DNA of 64,000 bases from Streptomyces venezuelae (GTDB lineage: Bacteria > Actinomycetota > Actinomycetes > Streptomycetales > Streptomycetaceae). The stretch covers positions 434,001 through 498,000 of the forward strand of contig NZ_CP029194.1 in the NCBI RefSeq assembly GCF_008642375.1, written 5' to 3'. Positions 10,191-18,842 of this stretch are shown piece after piece; position 1 is the stretch's first letter; the number at the start of each line of letters is the position of its first letter. The notes below the pieces were generated by a model that was given only the letters and a program-made list of their open reading frames with translations, was not told the origin of the DNA and did not search any database. A program made the position numbers and the translations under genes.

Positions 10191-10382
10191 GCCCCCATCC
10201 TGACGCATGCCGTCCCGAGCCCCGTCCCCGCGTCCTCCCGCGCCGGTCGGGGCTTCGTCGTTCAGCTCAGAGCAGCCGCCACGAGGGTGGCGATCTCCTC
10301 CACGCCGACTGGACTCCGCCGAGCCTCGCACCGGACGCGAGGTGACCCGACCCCCGGCTCACGCCCGCCCTTCGCGCCCCCG

Positions 10383-11219
10383 TCAGGAGGGGGACAGGAC
10401 CGCCAGGAGGTGGGAGACCTCCTGGGCGACCGCCGCGCGGGCCGGGGTCAGGTAGTGGCGGGGGTCGAACGCGGTGGGATGTTCGGCCAGGTGGGTACGG
10501 ATGGCCTGCGTGAAGGCCTTGTTCAGGTGGGTGGAGACGTTCACCTTCGTCATGCCCGCCGCGATCGCCGCCGCGAGGTCCGCGTCCGAGACGCCCGAGG
10601 AGCCGTGCAGGACGAGCGGGGTGTCGACCGCCTCGCGGAGGCGGGCGATGAGGTCGAAGTCGAGGACCGCGTCCCTGGTCACCATCTGGTGGGCGCTGCC
10701 GACCGCGACGGCGAGCGCGTCGACGCCGGTGGCGGTCACGAAGGCGAGGGCCTCCTCGGGGTCGGTGCGCACGCCGGGGGTGTGGGCGCCGCCCTTGCCG
10801 CCGATCTCCCCCAGTTCCGCCTCCACCCAGACGCCGTGCTGATGGCAGTGCTCCACGACCTCGCGGGTCGCGGCCACGTTCTCCGCGTACGGCAGTTTGG
10901 AGGCGTCGAACATCACCGAGCCCAGGCCGAGCGTGACCGCCTCGCGTACGAGGTCGGGGTTCTCGGCGTGGTCGAGGTGGACCGCGACGGGCACCTTCGC
11001 GGCCCGGGCGACGGCGAGAGAGGCGACGGCGACCGGTTCCAGGGCTCCGTGGTAGCGGACCGTGTTCTCGCTGATCTGGAGGACGACCGGGCGGTCGGCG
11101 GCCTCCGCACCGGCGACGATGGCCTGCGCGTGTTCGAGCTGGAGGACGTTGAACGCCCCCACGCCCACGCCGGCCGCGCGGGCCCGGCGGACGATCTCAT
11201 CGGTCGGCGTCAGCGGCAT
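10383..11219 (-). CDS. Class II aldolase (fructose/tagatose-bisphosphate aldolase family)
   Basis: A 278-residue zinc aldolase of the GatY/KbaY/FbaA superfamily. Metal and substrate motifs are visible: VAVHLDHAENPD, VEAELGEIGGKGG, HGSSGVSD and KVNVSTHLNKAF. Its short length and motif spacing fit the tagatose-1,6-bisphosphate-type subgroup better than housekeeping FbaA. It is encoded 63 bases behind a SIS isomerase and near a divergent DeoR repressor, which points to an amino-sugar or ketose-phosphate degradation route. No kinase gene lies in this cluster. Confidence 0.87.
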   Translation of the reverse strand: MPLTPTDEIVRRARAAGVGVGAFNVLQLEHAQAIVAGAEAADRPVVLQISENTVRYHGALEPVAVASLAVARAAKVPVAVHLDHAENPDLVREAVTLGLGSVMFDASKLPYAENVAATREVVEHCHQHGVWVEAELGEIGGKGGAHTPGVRTDPEEALAFVTATGVDALAVAVGSAHQMVTRDAVLDFDLIARLREAVDTPLVLHGSSGVSDADLAAAIAAGMTKVNVSTHLNKAFTQAIRTHLAEHPTAFDPRHYLTPARAAVAQEVSHLLAVLSPS

Positions 11220-11282
11220 GGTCTTCCTTCACGGGTGTCGGAGCCGTCGGTGCGGTCGGAGTCATCGGTGCGGTCGGTGCGG

Positions 11283-12206
11283 TCAGGCATGGTGGTCGGC
11301 CAGGACCACGGAGCGGGTGAGGTTCCGGGGGGTGTCCGGGTCGAGGCCCCGCGCCTCGGCCACCGCGACCGCCAGGCGCTGCGCCCGGATCAGGTCCGCC
11401 AGCGGGTCGAGATCGCTCTCGACGACCGTGCCGCCGACCTTGCGCACCTCGTCGGCGAGGCCCGCCGGGAGCGCGCCGAAGCCCCATGCGACGCGCCCGG
11501 GGCCGGTGATGCTGATCGGTCCGTGCCGGTACTCCATCGCCGGATACGACTCCGTCCACGCCCCGGCCGCCTCCCGCATCTTCAGCCCGGCCTCCAGGGC
11601 GAGGCCGTAGGTCCAGCCGGTGCCGAGGAAGGTGAACTGCTCGGCGGTGCGGACGGCTTCGTCGAGCGGGGTGGCGAGGGCGCGTTCGGCGTCCTCGGCG
11701 GCCTCCGCCAGGGGCCGTACACCGGCGGGCAGGGCGTCCTCTGCCTCCAGGTGCGACCGGAACAGCGCGAGCGCCGTGGTCGCGAAGCGCGTCTGCACGA
11801 CCGACTCCTCGTCCGCGAAGTCCAGGACGGCGACCTCGTCGGCGAGGTCCATCACGGGGGTCGTGGGGTCGGCGGTGAGCGCGCCGGTGGGCACCGTGCC
11901 GCGCAGTCGCGCGAGGACGGCGAGGACCTCGCTGGTGGTTCCGGAGCGGGTGATGGCCACGACCCGGTCGTAGCGGCGGCCGTAGGGGAACTCCGAGGCC
12001 GCGAAGGCGTCGGTCTCGCCGTGTCCGCCCGCCTCCCGCAGCTCGGCGTAGGCCAGCGCCATGAACCAGGAGGTGCCGCACCCGATGACGGCGACGCGCT
12101 CGCCGCGGCGGGGCAGGGCGGCGGTGTGCTGGGGAAGGGTGCGGGCGACCTGGCGCCAGGTGGCCGGCTGGGAATCGATCTCCACGGCGGTGCGAGAGGT
12201 GGTCAT
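11283..12206 (-). CDS. SIS-domain sugar isomerase/deaminase (AgaS/GlmS isomerase-like)
   Basis: A 307-residue protein with two SIS sugar-phosphate-binding domains, marked by VIGCGTSWFMALAYAEL (about 45) and FLGTGWTYGLALEAGLKM (about 205), and the segment SYPAMEYRHGPISI that carries the conserved E-x-x-HGP of GlmS-type isomerases. There is no glutaminase domain, so it probably isomerises or deaminates an amino-sugar phosphate. The ATG at 12206 has AAGGAG six bases upstream. It leads the minus-strand operon with the aldolase; the spacer 11220-11282 contains short GGTGCGGTCGG-type direct repeats. Confidence 0.87.
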   Translation of the reverse strand: MTTSRTAVEIDSQPATWRQVARTLPQHTAALPRRGERVAVIGCGTSWFMALAYAELREAGGHGETDAFAASEFPYGRRYDRVVAITRSGTTSEVLAVLARLRGTVPTGALTADPTTPVMDLADEVAVLDFADEESVVQTRFATTALALFRSHLEAEDALPAGVRPLAEAAEDAERALATPLDEAVRTAEQFTFLGTGWTYGLALEAGLKMREAAGAWTESYPAMEYRHGPISITGPGRVAWGFGALPAGLADEVRKVGGTVVESDLDPLADLIRAQRLAVAVAEARGLDPDTPRNLTRSVVLADHHA

Positions 12207-12356
12207 GCAGGACTCCTTGCAAGAAGCGTGCGCGATGCTTGTTCGAAATTGCGTGAAGGTGGACTCATTCAAGCAGATCCGAGCATGGCGTTGCCAGAGT
12301 TGACGCGTGTCGACGGATAGAATCGGACGCGCGCACGATCGGGAGGGGATGGACCC
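12207..12356. promoter_or_regulatory. Divergent control region between the SIS/aldolase operon and deoR-type gene
   Basis: These 150 bases are less GC-rich than the flanks and contain GCTTG near 12238 facing CAAGC near 12273, a weak inverted pair around a GAAATTGCGTGAAGG core. DeoR repressors usually bind between their own gene and the target operon, so the operator is expected here. The exact site is not established. Confidence 0.5.
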
Positions 12357-13160
12357 ATGTCCAAGCACGAGCGGTGGAACGCACTCCTGGAGCTGCTCGC
12401 GGCCGCGGGGAAGGTCGAGGTCGAGGAGGCGGCGACCGCGCTGGAGGTCTCGGCCGCCACGATCCGCCGGGACCTCGACGAACTGGCCGAGCAGCAGCTG
12501 CTCGTACGGACGCGGGGCGGAGCGGTCGCACACGGCGTGTCGTACGAGCTCCCCCTGCGCTACAAGTCGACGCGGCACGCCTCCGAGAAGCAGCGGATCG
12601 CCGCGACGGTGGCCGATCTGGTGACCCCGGGGGAGGTCGTCGGGCTGAACGGCGGCACGACGACGACGGAGGTGGCCCGGGCCCTCGCACTGCGGTTCGC
12701 GAGCGGCCGGGCCGAGTCGCCGGGCGCGGCGGCGGCCGCACCCGCACTGACCGTGGTCACCAACGCGCTCAACATCGCGGGCGAGCTGGCGGTCCGCCCA
12801 CAGATCAAGATCGTCACGACGGGCGGGGTGGCGCGCCCCCAGACGTACGAGCTGGTCGGCCCGCTGACCGTCGGCGTGCTCAACGAGGTCGTGCTCGACG
12901 TGGTGATCCTCGGGGTCGACGGGGTCGACCCCGAGCTGGGCGTGATGGCCCATCACGAGGACGAGGCGAGCATCAGCCGGCTCTTCGCCCGGCGTTCGAG
13001 CAGGGTCGTCGTCGTGACCGACTCCTCCAAGATGGGCCGCCGCGCGTTCGCCCGTATCTGCGGTCTGGACCGGATCGACCTCCTGGTCACCGATACGGAC
13101 ATCTCCCCGGAGGCCGCGGCGCAACTGACGGAGGCCGGGGTGAAGGTCCTCACCGTCTGA
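12357..13160 (+). CDS. DeoR-family transcriptional repressor of sugar metabolism
   Basis: A 267-residue regulator. The N-terminal winged helix (VEEAATALEVSAATIRRDLD, about 20-40) is the DeoR signature. The C-terminal DeoRC sugar-phosphate sensor has VGLNGGTTTTEVARAL, VTNALNIAGEL, GVDGVDPELGV and VVTDSSKMGRRAF. It is divergent from the isomerase-aldolase operon, so a phosphorylated intermediate of that route is the likely inducer (inference). The spacer 13161-13350 holds the start region of the next gene. Confidence 0.92.
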   Translation: MSKHERWNALLELLAAAGKVEVEEAATALEVSAATIRRDLDELAEQQLLVRTRGGAVAHGVSYELPLRYKSTRHASEKQRIAATVADLVTPGEVVGLNGGTTTTEVARALALRFASGRAESPGAAAAAPALTVVTNALNIAGELAVRPQIKIVTTGGVARPQTYELVGPLTVGVLNEVVLDVVILGVDGVDPELGVMAHHEDEASISRLFARRSSRVVVVTDSSKMGRRAFARICGLDRIDLLVTDTDISPEAAAQLTEAGVKVLTV

Positions 13161-13350
13161 CCGGCCGATGGTCGACGGAACCCCCGATCGCCATCATTGG
13201 TATGAGCCCGGACCAATCCCCGCAGCGGTGTTCCCTGTCCGCGCGCTGTTGGCACAGTAATTACCGCACGGCCGTATACCTTTGAGCTCGCCTCCCCCAT
13301 CATGTCTCCCGACGTGCCGCGCGGGCACGCCGTGACAGGAGAGGCGGGGC

Positions 13351-15375
13351 ATGCTTCCCATCAGCCGCAGGGGATTCGTCGGGATCGGTGCGGGGCTCGT
13401 CGCCGGGGCGGCCCTGCCGCCCGGCCGGGCGTCGGCCGCCGCGCGCGCCGCGACGGGCACGCTCACCGACGTCCGGCACGTGGTGATCCTCATGCAGGAG
13501 AACCGCAGCTTCGACCACTACTTCGGCACGCTGCGCGGTGTACGGGGCTTCGGCGACCGCGCGGCCGGCAATCTGCCCGGCGGCTGGGGCATGTTCAACC
13601 AGCCCAACTGGGGCGGCCGGCACTACCCGTGGAAGCTCAGCGACACCCCGCCCGCGGGCGGCGTCGACGGCGAGACCCTCGCGCAGTGCAATGGCGACCT
13701 GCCCCACAGCTGGACCTCGCAGCACGCGGCCTGGAACAAGGGCCGCATGGACAACTGGGTCATGGGCGTGGGCAACACGCGGACGCTGGGCCACCTGGAC
13801 CGCGAGGACATCCCCTTCCATCACGCCCTCGCCGACCACTACACGATCTGCGACGCGTACTTCTGCTCCGCGCTCAGCGCCACCGGTCCGAACCGGACGT
13901 TCCTCTGGAGCGGGAAGATCGACGGCTCCAGCAAGGACGGCGGCGAGGAGTCGGGGCTGACCTGGGAGACGTACGCGGAGGCCCTCCAGCGGGCCGGGGT
14001 GAGCTGGAAGGTCTACCAGAACGCGCAGGACAACTACGGCGACAACGGCCTCGCGTACTTCAAGAAGTTCACCGACGCGCGCCCCGGCGATCCGCTGTAC
14101 GACCGGGGCATGGGCTCGGTCCCCAAGGTCACCGGCTCGACGCCGGACGACATCGCCGCGGCCATCCGCGCCGACGTGGTCGCGGGCACGCTGCCGCAGG
14201 TGTCCTGGGTGGTGGCGAGCGAGGCGTTCTCCGAGCACCCGTACGCGCCGCCCGGGGACGGCGCGCACTTCGTCGACCTCGTCTACCGCGCGCTGGCCGC
14301 CGACGCCGAGGTCTTCGACTCGACGGTGCTGTTCCTCAACTACGACGAGAACGACGGCTTCTTCGACCACGTGCCGCCGCCGGTCGCCCCGCCGGGGACG
14401 CCGGGCGAGTACCTCGACGGGGTGCCGATCGGTCTCGGCTTCCGCGTCCCGATGATTGTCATGTCCCCGTGGACCCGGGGCGGCTGGGTGAGCTCCGAGG
14501 TCTTCGACCACACCTCCGTCCTCCGCTTCATGGAGACCTGGACGGCGGCCCTCGGCACACCGGCCACCTGTCCGAACATCAGCGCCTGGCGCAGGAAGGT
14601 GACGGGCGATCTGACCGGGGTCTTCGACTTCGCCCACCCGGTGTACGGGGTACCCGCCGGCCTTCCCTCCACGGCGAAGGTGATCGGCCAGGCCACCTGC
14701 GCGCCGCTGCCGAACCCGGCGCCCCAGAACAACGCCCAGCCCGCGCAGGAGTCCGGCAGCCGCCCGGCGCGCGCCCTGCCGTACCAGGTGAACGGCAATC
14801 TGGACCGGTTCGAGTTCGGTGCCGCCGGCAAGATCCTGGCCTGGTTCTCGATGACGAACCAGGGGGCGGAGGCCGAGCGGGCGGCGCACTTCTCGATCCA
14901 CCCCCACCAGCACCGCGACACCGCGGCCTGGCAGTACACGGTCGACGCGGGCGGCACGGCCTCCGACTACTTCAACATCGGTCTCGGGTCGGGCTCCGGG
15001 AAGTACGACATCTCGATGATGGGACCCAACCGCTTCCTGCGCCGCTTCATCGGAGACGCCTCCAAGGCGGGCAAGGCCGTGGAGGTCGCCGCCCGCTTCG
15101 CCCCCGAGTCGGGAACGGGCCGGACGGCCCTGTGGTTCAGGCTGACCAACAGCTCGGCGGGACCGGTGACGTTCACGATCCGCTCGAACGCCTACCGCAC
15201 GGACGGGCCGTGGACGTACACGGTCCCGGCGAACTCCAGCCGCGAGGACTTCTTCAACGCGGTGGCCTACAACGACGGCTGGTACGACTTCACGATCCTC
15301 GCCGACATCGACGGGACCTGGTCGCGCCGGTACACCGGCCACATCGAGACCGGAGCCCCGAGCGTCACCGGCTGA
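13351..15375 (+). CDS. Phosphocholine-specific phospholipase C, Tat-exported
   Basis: A 674-residue member of the acid phosphatase/phospholipase C superfamily. The N-terminus has a twin-arginine signal (ISRRGFVGIG) with an alanine-rich cleavage region. Active-site motifs are MQENRSFDHYFG, ALSATGPNRT, NYDENDGFFDHV and FRVPMIVMSPWTRGG. Two C-terminal beta domains (about 480-570 and 580-665) resemble the repeated DUF756 module of this family. The enzyme should cleave phosphatidylcholine or sphingomyelin outside the cell. GGAG lies upstream of the ATG. Its stop is only seven bases from the end of a convergent gene. Confidence 0.92.
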   Translation: MLPISRRGFVGIGAGLVAGAALPPGRASAAARAATGTLTDVRHVVILMQENRSFDHYFGTLRGVRGFGDRAAGNLPGGWGMFNQPNWGGRHYPWKLSDTPPAGGVDGETLAQCNGDLPHSWTSQHAAWNKGRMDNWVMGVGNTRTLGHLDREDIPFHHALADHYTICDAYFCSALSATGPNRTFLWSGKIDGSSKDGGEESGLTWETYAEALQRAGVSWKVYQNAQDNYGDNGLAYFKKFTDARPGDPLYDRGMGSVPKVTGSTPDDIAAAIRADVVAGTLPQVSWVVASEAFSEHPYAPPGDGAHFVDLVYRALAADAEVFDSTVLFLNYDENDGFFDHVPPPVAPPGTPGEYLDGVPIGLGFRVPMIVMSPWTRGGWVSSEVFDHTSVLRFMETWTAALGTPATCPNISAWRRKVTGDLTGVFDFAHPVYGVPAGLPSTAKVIGQATCAPLPNPAPQNNAQPAQESGSRPARALPYQVNGNLDRFEFGAAGKILAWFSMTNQGAEAERAAHFSIHPHQHRDTAAWQYTVDAGGTASDYFNIGLGSGSGKYDISMMGPNRFLRRFIGDASKAGKAVEVAARFAPESGTGRTALWFRLTNSSAGPVTFTIRSNAYRTDGPWTYTVPANSSREDFFNAVAYNDGWYDFTILADIDGTWSRRYTGHIETGAPSVTG

Positions 15376-15382
15376 ACCCGGC

Positions 15383-16003
15383 TCAGCGGCCGGCGAGCGC
15401 GGCGCGGCGGATCGTCGCGTCGAGCAGGGCCACCGCTTCGGCGGCCGTCCGGCCCGGGGCCCGGTTCCAGGGGCCGATCAGTTCGCGCCACCCCTGCGAC
15501 CGGAGCTCGGTCATGATCCAGGCGGCCGCCTCGTTCATGGTGTCCGCGCTGCCGTAGCCGAGCCGGTGGGCGGCGAGGAGCGCGCCGCAGACGCAGCGCG
15601 CTCCCCGTACGTCACGCAGCTTGTACGGGGCGTTCTGCCAGCCCCATTCGGTGAGCACAAGGCGTGCGTAGCCGAGGTGGACCGAAGGGCGCAGCTCGGG
15701 ACGGCCGATCCGGCGCCAGGCGTGCAGACGGTCCGGGAGTACGGCTCCGATCCGGCCGGGGAGCGTGCGCTCGACGGGCGCCGGCGGGGGGAGCGCGTCG
15801 AGCGCGTCGGCGACGAGCTGGTCCACAGGCACGCTGAGCAGGGCCCGCCAGTCGGCGGGGGCCGGCCGAGCGGGGGCTGGGGTGACCTCTGCTGCGTGGG
15901 CTGTCCAGTCCGTGACGATCCGCTGCCAGGTGGCGCTCTCGAAGAGAGCGGCCGCCTCGCGGTCGAGGGTGTCCGGGCTGAGCGGGGCGGTGGGGGTCGG
16001 CAT
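15383..16003 (-). CDS. Conserved streptomycete hypothetical protein
   Basis: A 206-residue soluble protein. The recognisable core is RLVLTEWGWQNAPYKLRD, then GARCVCGALLAAHRLGYG with two close cysteines, then LIGPWNRAPGRTAAEAVALL. I remember this pattern from an uncharacterised family in Streptomyces (perhaps DUF6197), where it recurs in many copies. The cysteine pair could bind a metal. No signal peptide or membrane segment is seen. ATG 16003 is preceded by AGGAG at spacing 8. Function is unknown. Confidence 0.7.
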   Translation of the reverse strand: MPTPTAPLSPDTLDREAAALFESATWQRIVTDWTAHAAEVTPAPARPAPADWRALLSVPVDQLVADALDALPPPAPVERTLPGRIGAVLPDRLHAWRRIGRPELRPSVHLGYARLVLTEWGWQNAPYKLRDVRGARCVCGALLAAHRLGYGSADTMNEAAAWIMTELRSQGWRELIGPWNRAPGRTAAEAVALLDATIRRAALAGR

Positions 16004-16377
16004 GCGGATGACTCCTGTGTCGGTTGCCTCCATCTTTCAAGATGAATGTCTGGTTTGCGAGTTTTGCGCATCCTGACACGCCCCCTCCCTTCGACCCGCG
16101 CGAACGACTCACCGCGGATAATTTCCGCCCATTTACTCACCAACGGAATTACTGCTCATATTCGGACATTACTCTCCTGGTGATGCGGTTCACTTTCTTC
16201 CGCCCCCGCCGCGCGCCCCCTCACCCGCAGGCCGTGCCGCGCACGGAAGTTCGCCGGATTCCGCATCCGATCGATCTTGAATTACCTGAATTCTGAGATC
16301 CAATTCGGCGAGCGAGCCATCTGATCCTCTTGTTATCCGCCGCAATGCTGGCCTACGGTCACCCCCATTCGAGCGGA
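16004..16377. other. Non-coding leader/promoter region, relatively A+T-rich
   Basis: No gene is seen. The stretch 16020-16345 is clearly lower in GC than the rest of the window and has several TTT and AAT tracts. It probably contains the promoter(s) of the riboswitch-controlled transglycosylase and of the divergent hypothetical gene. I could not fix a single promoter with confidence. Confidence 0.6.
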
Positions 16378-16542
16378 ACGCCTAATCCTGCCGCCGCCCG
16401 AAACACCTCCCTTTCACCCGACGGCAGGAGCGGGGGACCCACGAATTCGCCGGTCCGGAATCCGGAACGGCTCGGGGTGAAGCCGCGTGCGCGCGGCCGG
16501 ACATCTCCCGTCCGAACCCGACAGCTCACCCCGCAGGCGCCG
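16378..16542 (+). promoter_or_regulatory. c-di-AMP (ydaO/yuaA) riboswitch
   Basis: The leader carries the conserved blocks of this aptamer in order: CGCCTAATCCTG, GGCAGGAGCGGGGGACCCA (about 16423-16441), GGGGTGAAGCC (about 16474-16484) and CCGAACCCGACAGCTCACC followed by CCGCAGGCGC (about 16512-16540). The 5' CGCCT pairs with the 3' AGGCG as P1. The family is usually an OFF switch that responds to c-di-AMP and often precedes wall hydrolases in actinobacteria. The start codon is 15 bases past the aptamer, just after GGAGAGGAAACC. Confidence 0.92.
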
Positions 16543-16556
16543 GAGAGGAAACCGTC

Positions 16557-17453
16557 ATGCCTGCACACGGCAAGCACCGCCGCCCCCGCCACCGCACCGT
16601 CTCCCGGGGCCTCGCACTCGCCGGTACGGGCGGGGTCGCCCTGGCCCTGCCGCTGGTCATCCCCGCCACCGCCGGCGCCGAGACCGTCTCGGCCGCCCCC
16701 AAGGCCGTCGCCCGGTCCTTCGCCGCGCAGCCCGCCACCGCGCCGGCCGCCACCCCCTCGGCCCCCGCCGCCGCGCGCACGTACACCGTGGTGAGCGGTG
16801 ACTCGCTTTCCCTGATCGCCCAGAAGAAGGGAATTCAGGGCGGCTGGAAGTCGCTTTACCGGGTCAACAAGTCCGCCGTGGGTGACAATCCGTCACTCAT
16901 TCACCCCGGTCTGGAACTGACGATTCGTCGGGATTCCGCGAAGCCCGCCCCTGCGCCCGCCGCCGCGCAGAAGAAGGCCTCGCCGAAGAAGAGCCCCACC
17001 ACGACCGAACGGGCGAGCCGCTCCGAGCGCCGCGCCGCGGCCCCGGCCGCCGCCTCGGGCGCCTCCGCCGCGCAGGCGGCTCCCGCCGCCGCGCCCGCCG
17101 TCAAGGCCGCACCGGCCGCCGCCACCCGGTACGCCGACAACCTCGACGGCTGGATCCGGGAGTCGCTGGACATCATGGCCCAGCGCGGCATCCCCGGTAC
17201 GTACGACGGAATCCTCCGCAACGTGATGCGCGAGTCCTCCGGCAACCCGCAGGCCATCAACAACTGGGACTCCAACGCCGCGGCCGGCACCCCCTCGAAG
17301 GGCCTGCTCCAGGTGATCCAGCCGACCTTCGACGCCTACCACGTGCCGGGCACGTCCACGGACCTGTTCGACCCGGTCGCCAACATCACGGCCGCCTGCA
17401 ACTACGCGGCGGACCGCTACGGCTCCATCGACAACGTCAACGGGCCCTACTGA
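16557..17453 (+). CDS. Secreted LysM and transglycosylase-like wall hydrolase
   Basis: A 298-residue exported protein. It has a basic N-terminus and signal peptide (residues 1-42), one LysM domain at about 73-120 (YTVVSGDSLSLIAQKKGIQ ... LIHPGLELTI), an Ala/Pro/Lys linker (125-190) and a C-terminal transglycosylase SLT-like domain (about 195-298) with catalytic Glu in VMRESSGNPQAIN and the GLLQVIQPTFDAY motif. It should bind and cleave peptidoglycan glycan strands during growth or spore germination. The c-di-AMP riboswitch directly upstream indicates control by that second messenger. Its 3' end overlaps the convergent gene by seven bases. Confidence 0.92.
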   Translation: MPAHGKHRRPRHRTVSRGLALAGTGGVALALPLVIPATAGAETVSAAPKAVARSFAAQPATAPAATPSAPAAARTYTVVSGDSLSLIAQKKGIQGGWKSLYRVNKSAVGDNPSLIHPGLELTIRRDSAKPAPAPAAAQKKASPKKSPTTTERASRSERRAAAPAAASGASAAQAAPAAAPAVKAAPAAATRYADNLDGWIRESLDIMAQRGIPGTYDGILRNVMRESSGNPQAINNWDSNAAAGTPSKGLLQVIQPTFDAYHVPGTSTDLFDPVANITAACNYAADRYGSIDNVNGPY

Positions 17454-18739
17454 CCCTGACGGCTGAACCACTCGCCGAACCAGTCCGTGGCCAGCTCCGC
17501 CACCTCCTCCAGGGCCCCCGGCTCCTCGAAGAGGTGCGTGGCGCCCGGGACGACGGTCAGCCGGTTCTCACAGCGCAGCATGGCCTGGGCTCGCCGGTTG
17601 AGATCCAGGACGAGCGCGTCCCGGCCGCCCACCACGAGGAGGGTCGGGGCGCGCACCCGGGCCAGGTGCTCGCCCGCCAGGTCGGGCCGGCCGCCGCGCG
17701 AGACGACGGCGGCGACGCCGGATGCGGGATCGGCCGCCGCCCACAGGGCGGCGGCCGCGCCCGTGCTCGCCCCGAAGTAGCCGAGCGGCAGCTCGCCGCC
17801 CTCGGGACGCCCGGCCAGCCAGTCCGTGGCGCTCGCGAGCCGTCCCGCGAGCAGCGGAGTGTCGAAGACGCGCGCCCGGTCGGTCGCCTCGGCCTCGGTC
17901 AGCAGGTCGAACAGCAGCGTCCCGAGCCCTGCCTGGTTCAGGGCCTCCGCGACCGCGCGGTTGCGCGGGCTGTGCCGACTGCTGCCGCTGCCGTGGGCGA
18001 AGAGGACGATGCCGGTCGCCCCGTCGGGGACGGCGAGCCGCCCGGAGAGCGTGGCACCGGTCGCCGGGATCCGGACGTCCGTGTCCCGGACGACGGGGCC
18101 GCGCGCGGCCCGGCCGCGGGCGAGGCAGTCGAGCACCTCCTCGTCGGACGTCTGTGAGAAGTCGCGGTAGAACTGGCCGATCGCGTAGAAGAAGTCGGGC
18201 TCGCGGACGCTGACCGTCTCGTCGGCCTCGCCCCCGAGACGGGCGGTCCAGCCGCGCGGTGCGACCGGAACCGCGAGGACGATCCGCGCGGCGCCCTTGG
18301 CCCGCACCACCCGGCAGGCGGCCAGCGCCGTCGCACCGGTGGCCAGCCCGTCGTCCACGACGACGACCGTCCTGCCGTCGAGCGGCACGGGCGGGCGACT
18401 GCCCCGGTAACGCTGGGTGCGCTGCTCGAGCTCGACGTGCTCGCGCTCCTCCACGGCCGCGAGGTCCCGCTCGCCCACACCGGTCTCCCGCAGCACCTGC
18501 TCGTTGAGTACCCGCACCCCGCCTTCCCCCAGTGCGCCCATCGCGAGCTCCGGCTGGTGCGGCACCCCCAGTTTGCGCACGAGACAGATGTCGAGGGGCG
18601 CCCCGAGCGCCTCGGCGACCTCCGCGGCCACCGGTACGCCGCCGCGCGGGAGCCCCAGGACCACGACGTCCTGGCCCTTGAGGTGGTCGAGCCGGTCGGC
18701 GAGCTGCCGACCCGCGTCGATGCGATCGCTGAAGTCCAT
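17447..18739 (-). CDS. Phosphoribosyltransferase fused to a dienelactone-hydrolase-like domain
   Basis: A 430-residue fusion. The N-terminal half (1-215) is a type I phosphoribosyltransferase-like domain with the PRPP loop VVVVDDGLATGATA and the early VVLGLPRGGVPVAAEVA. The C-terminal half (about 220-425) is an alpha/beta hydrolase with strand IVLFAHGSGSSRHSPRN, nucleophile elbow GASTGAA, acid in LLVVGGRDALVLDLN and a late His in PGATHLFEEPGAL. Both active sites look intact. I know the two parts as separate or fused proteins in actinobacteria, but not a defined reaction. The ATG at 18739 is supported by the family N-terminus. Confidence 0.85.
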   Translation of the reverse strand: MDFSDRIDAGRQLADRLDHLKGQDVVVLGLPRGGVPVAAEVAEALGAPLDICLVRKLGVPHQPELAMGALGEGGVRVLNEQVLRETGVGERDLAAVEEREHVELEQRTQRYRGSRPPVPLDGRTVVVVDDGLATGATALAACRVVRAKGAARIVLAVPVAPRGWTARLGGEADETVSVREPDFFYAIGQFYRDFSQTSDEEVLDCLARGRAARGPVVRDTDVRIPATGATLSGRLAVPDGATGIVLFAHGSGSSRHSPRNRAVAEALNQAGLGTLLFDLLTEAEATDRARVFDTPLLAGRLASATDWLAGRPEGGELPLGYFGASTGAAAALWAAADPASGVAAVVSRGGRPDLAGEHLARVRAPTLLVVGGRDALVLDLNRRAQAMLRCENRLTVVPGATHLFEEPGALEEVAELATDWFGEWFSRQGQ

Positions 18740-18842
18740 GGTCCGCCGCCCTTCACCACGCGGCCCGGGGCGCGGGGAGGAACGGCGTGCGCCGCCCCCT
18801 GCCCGTCTCTCCAGGGTAGACGCGTCGCCCCGACGGGACAGG

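Noticed and set aside
13302..15557. Alternative large plus-strand frame over the phospholipase gene
   Set aside because: It overlaps the phospholipase in a different frame and has no recognisable motif, while the chosen frame has a Tat signal and all catalytic motifs.
16024..16296. Possible small gene in the long leader region
   Set aside because: The composition does not show the GC-rich third-position bias of real genes, and it has no ribosome-binding site. The region is a promoter/leader area.
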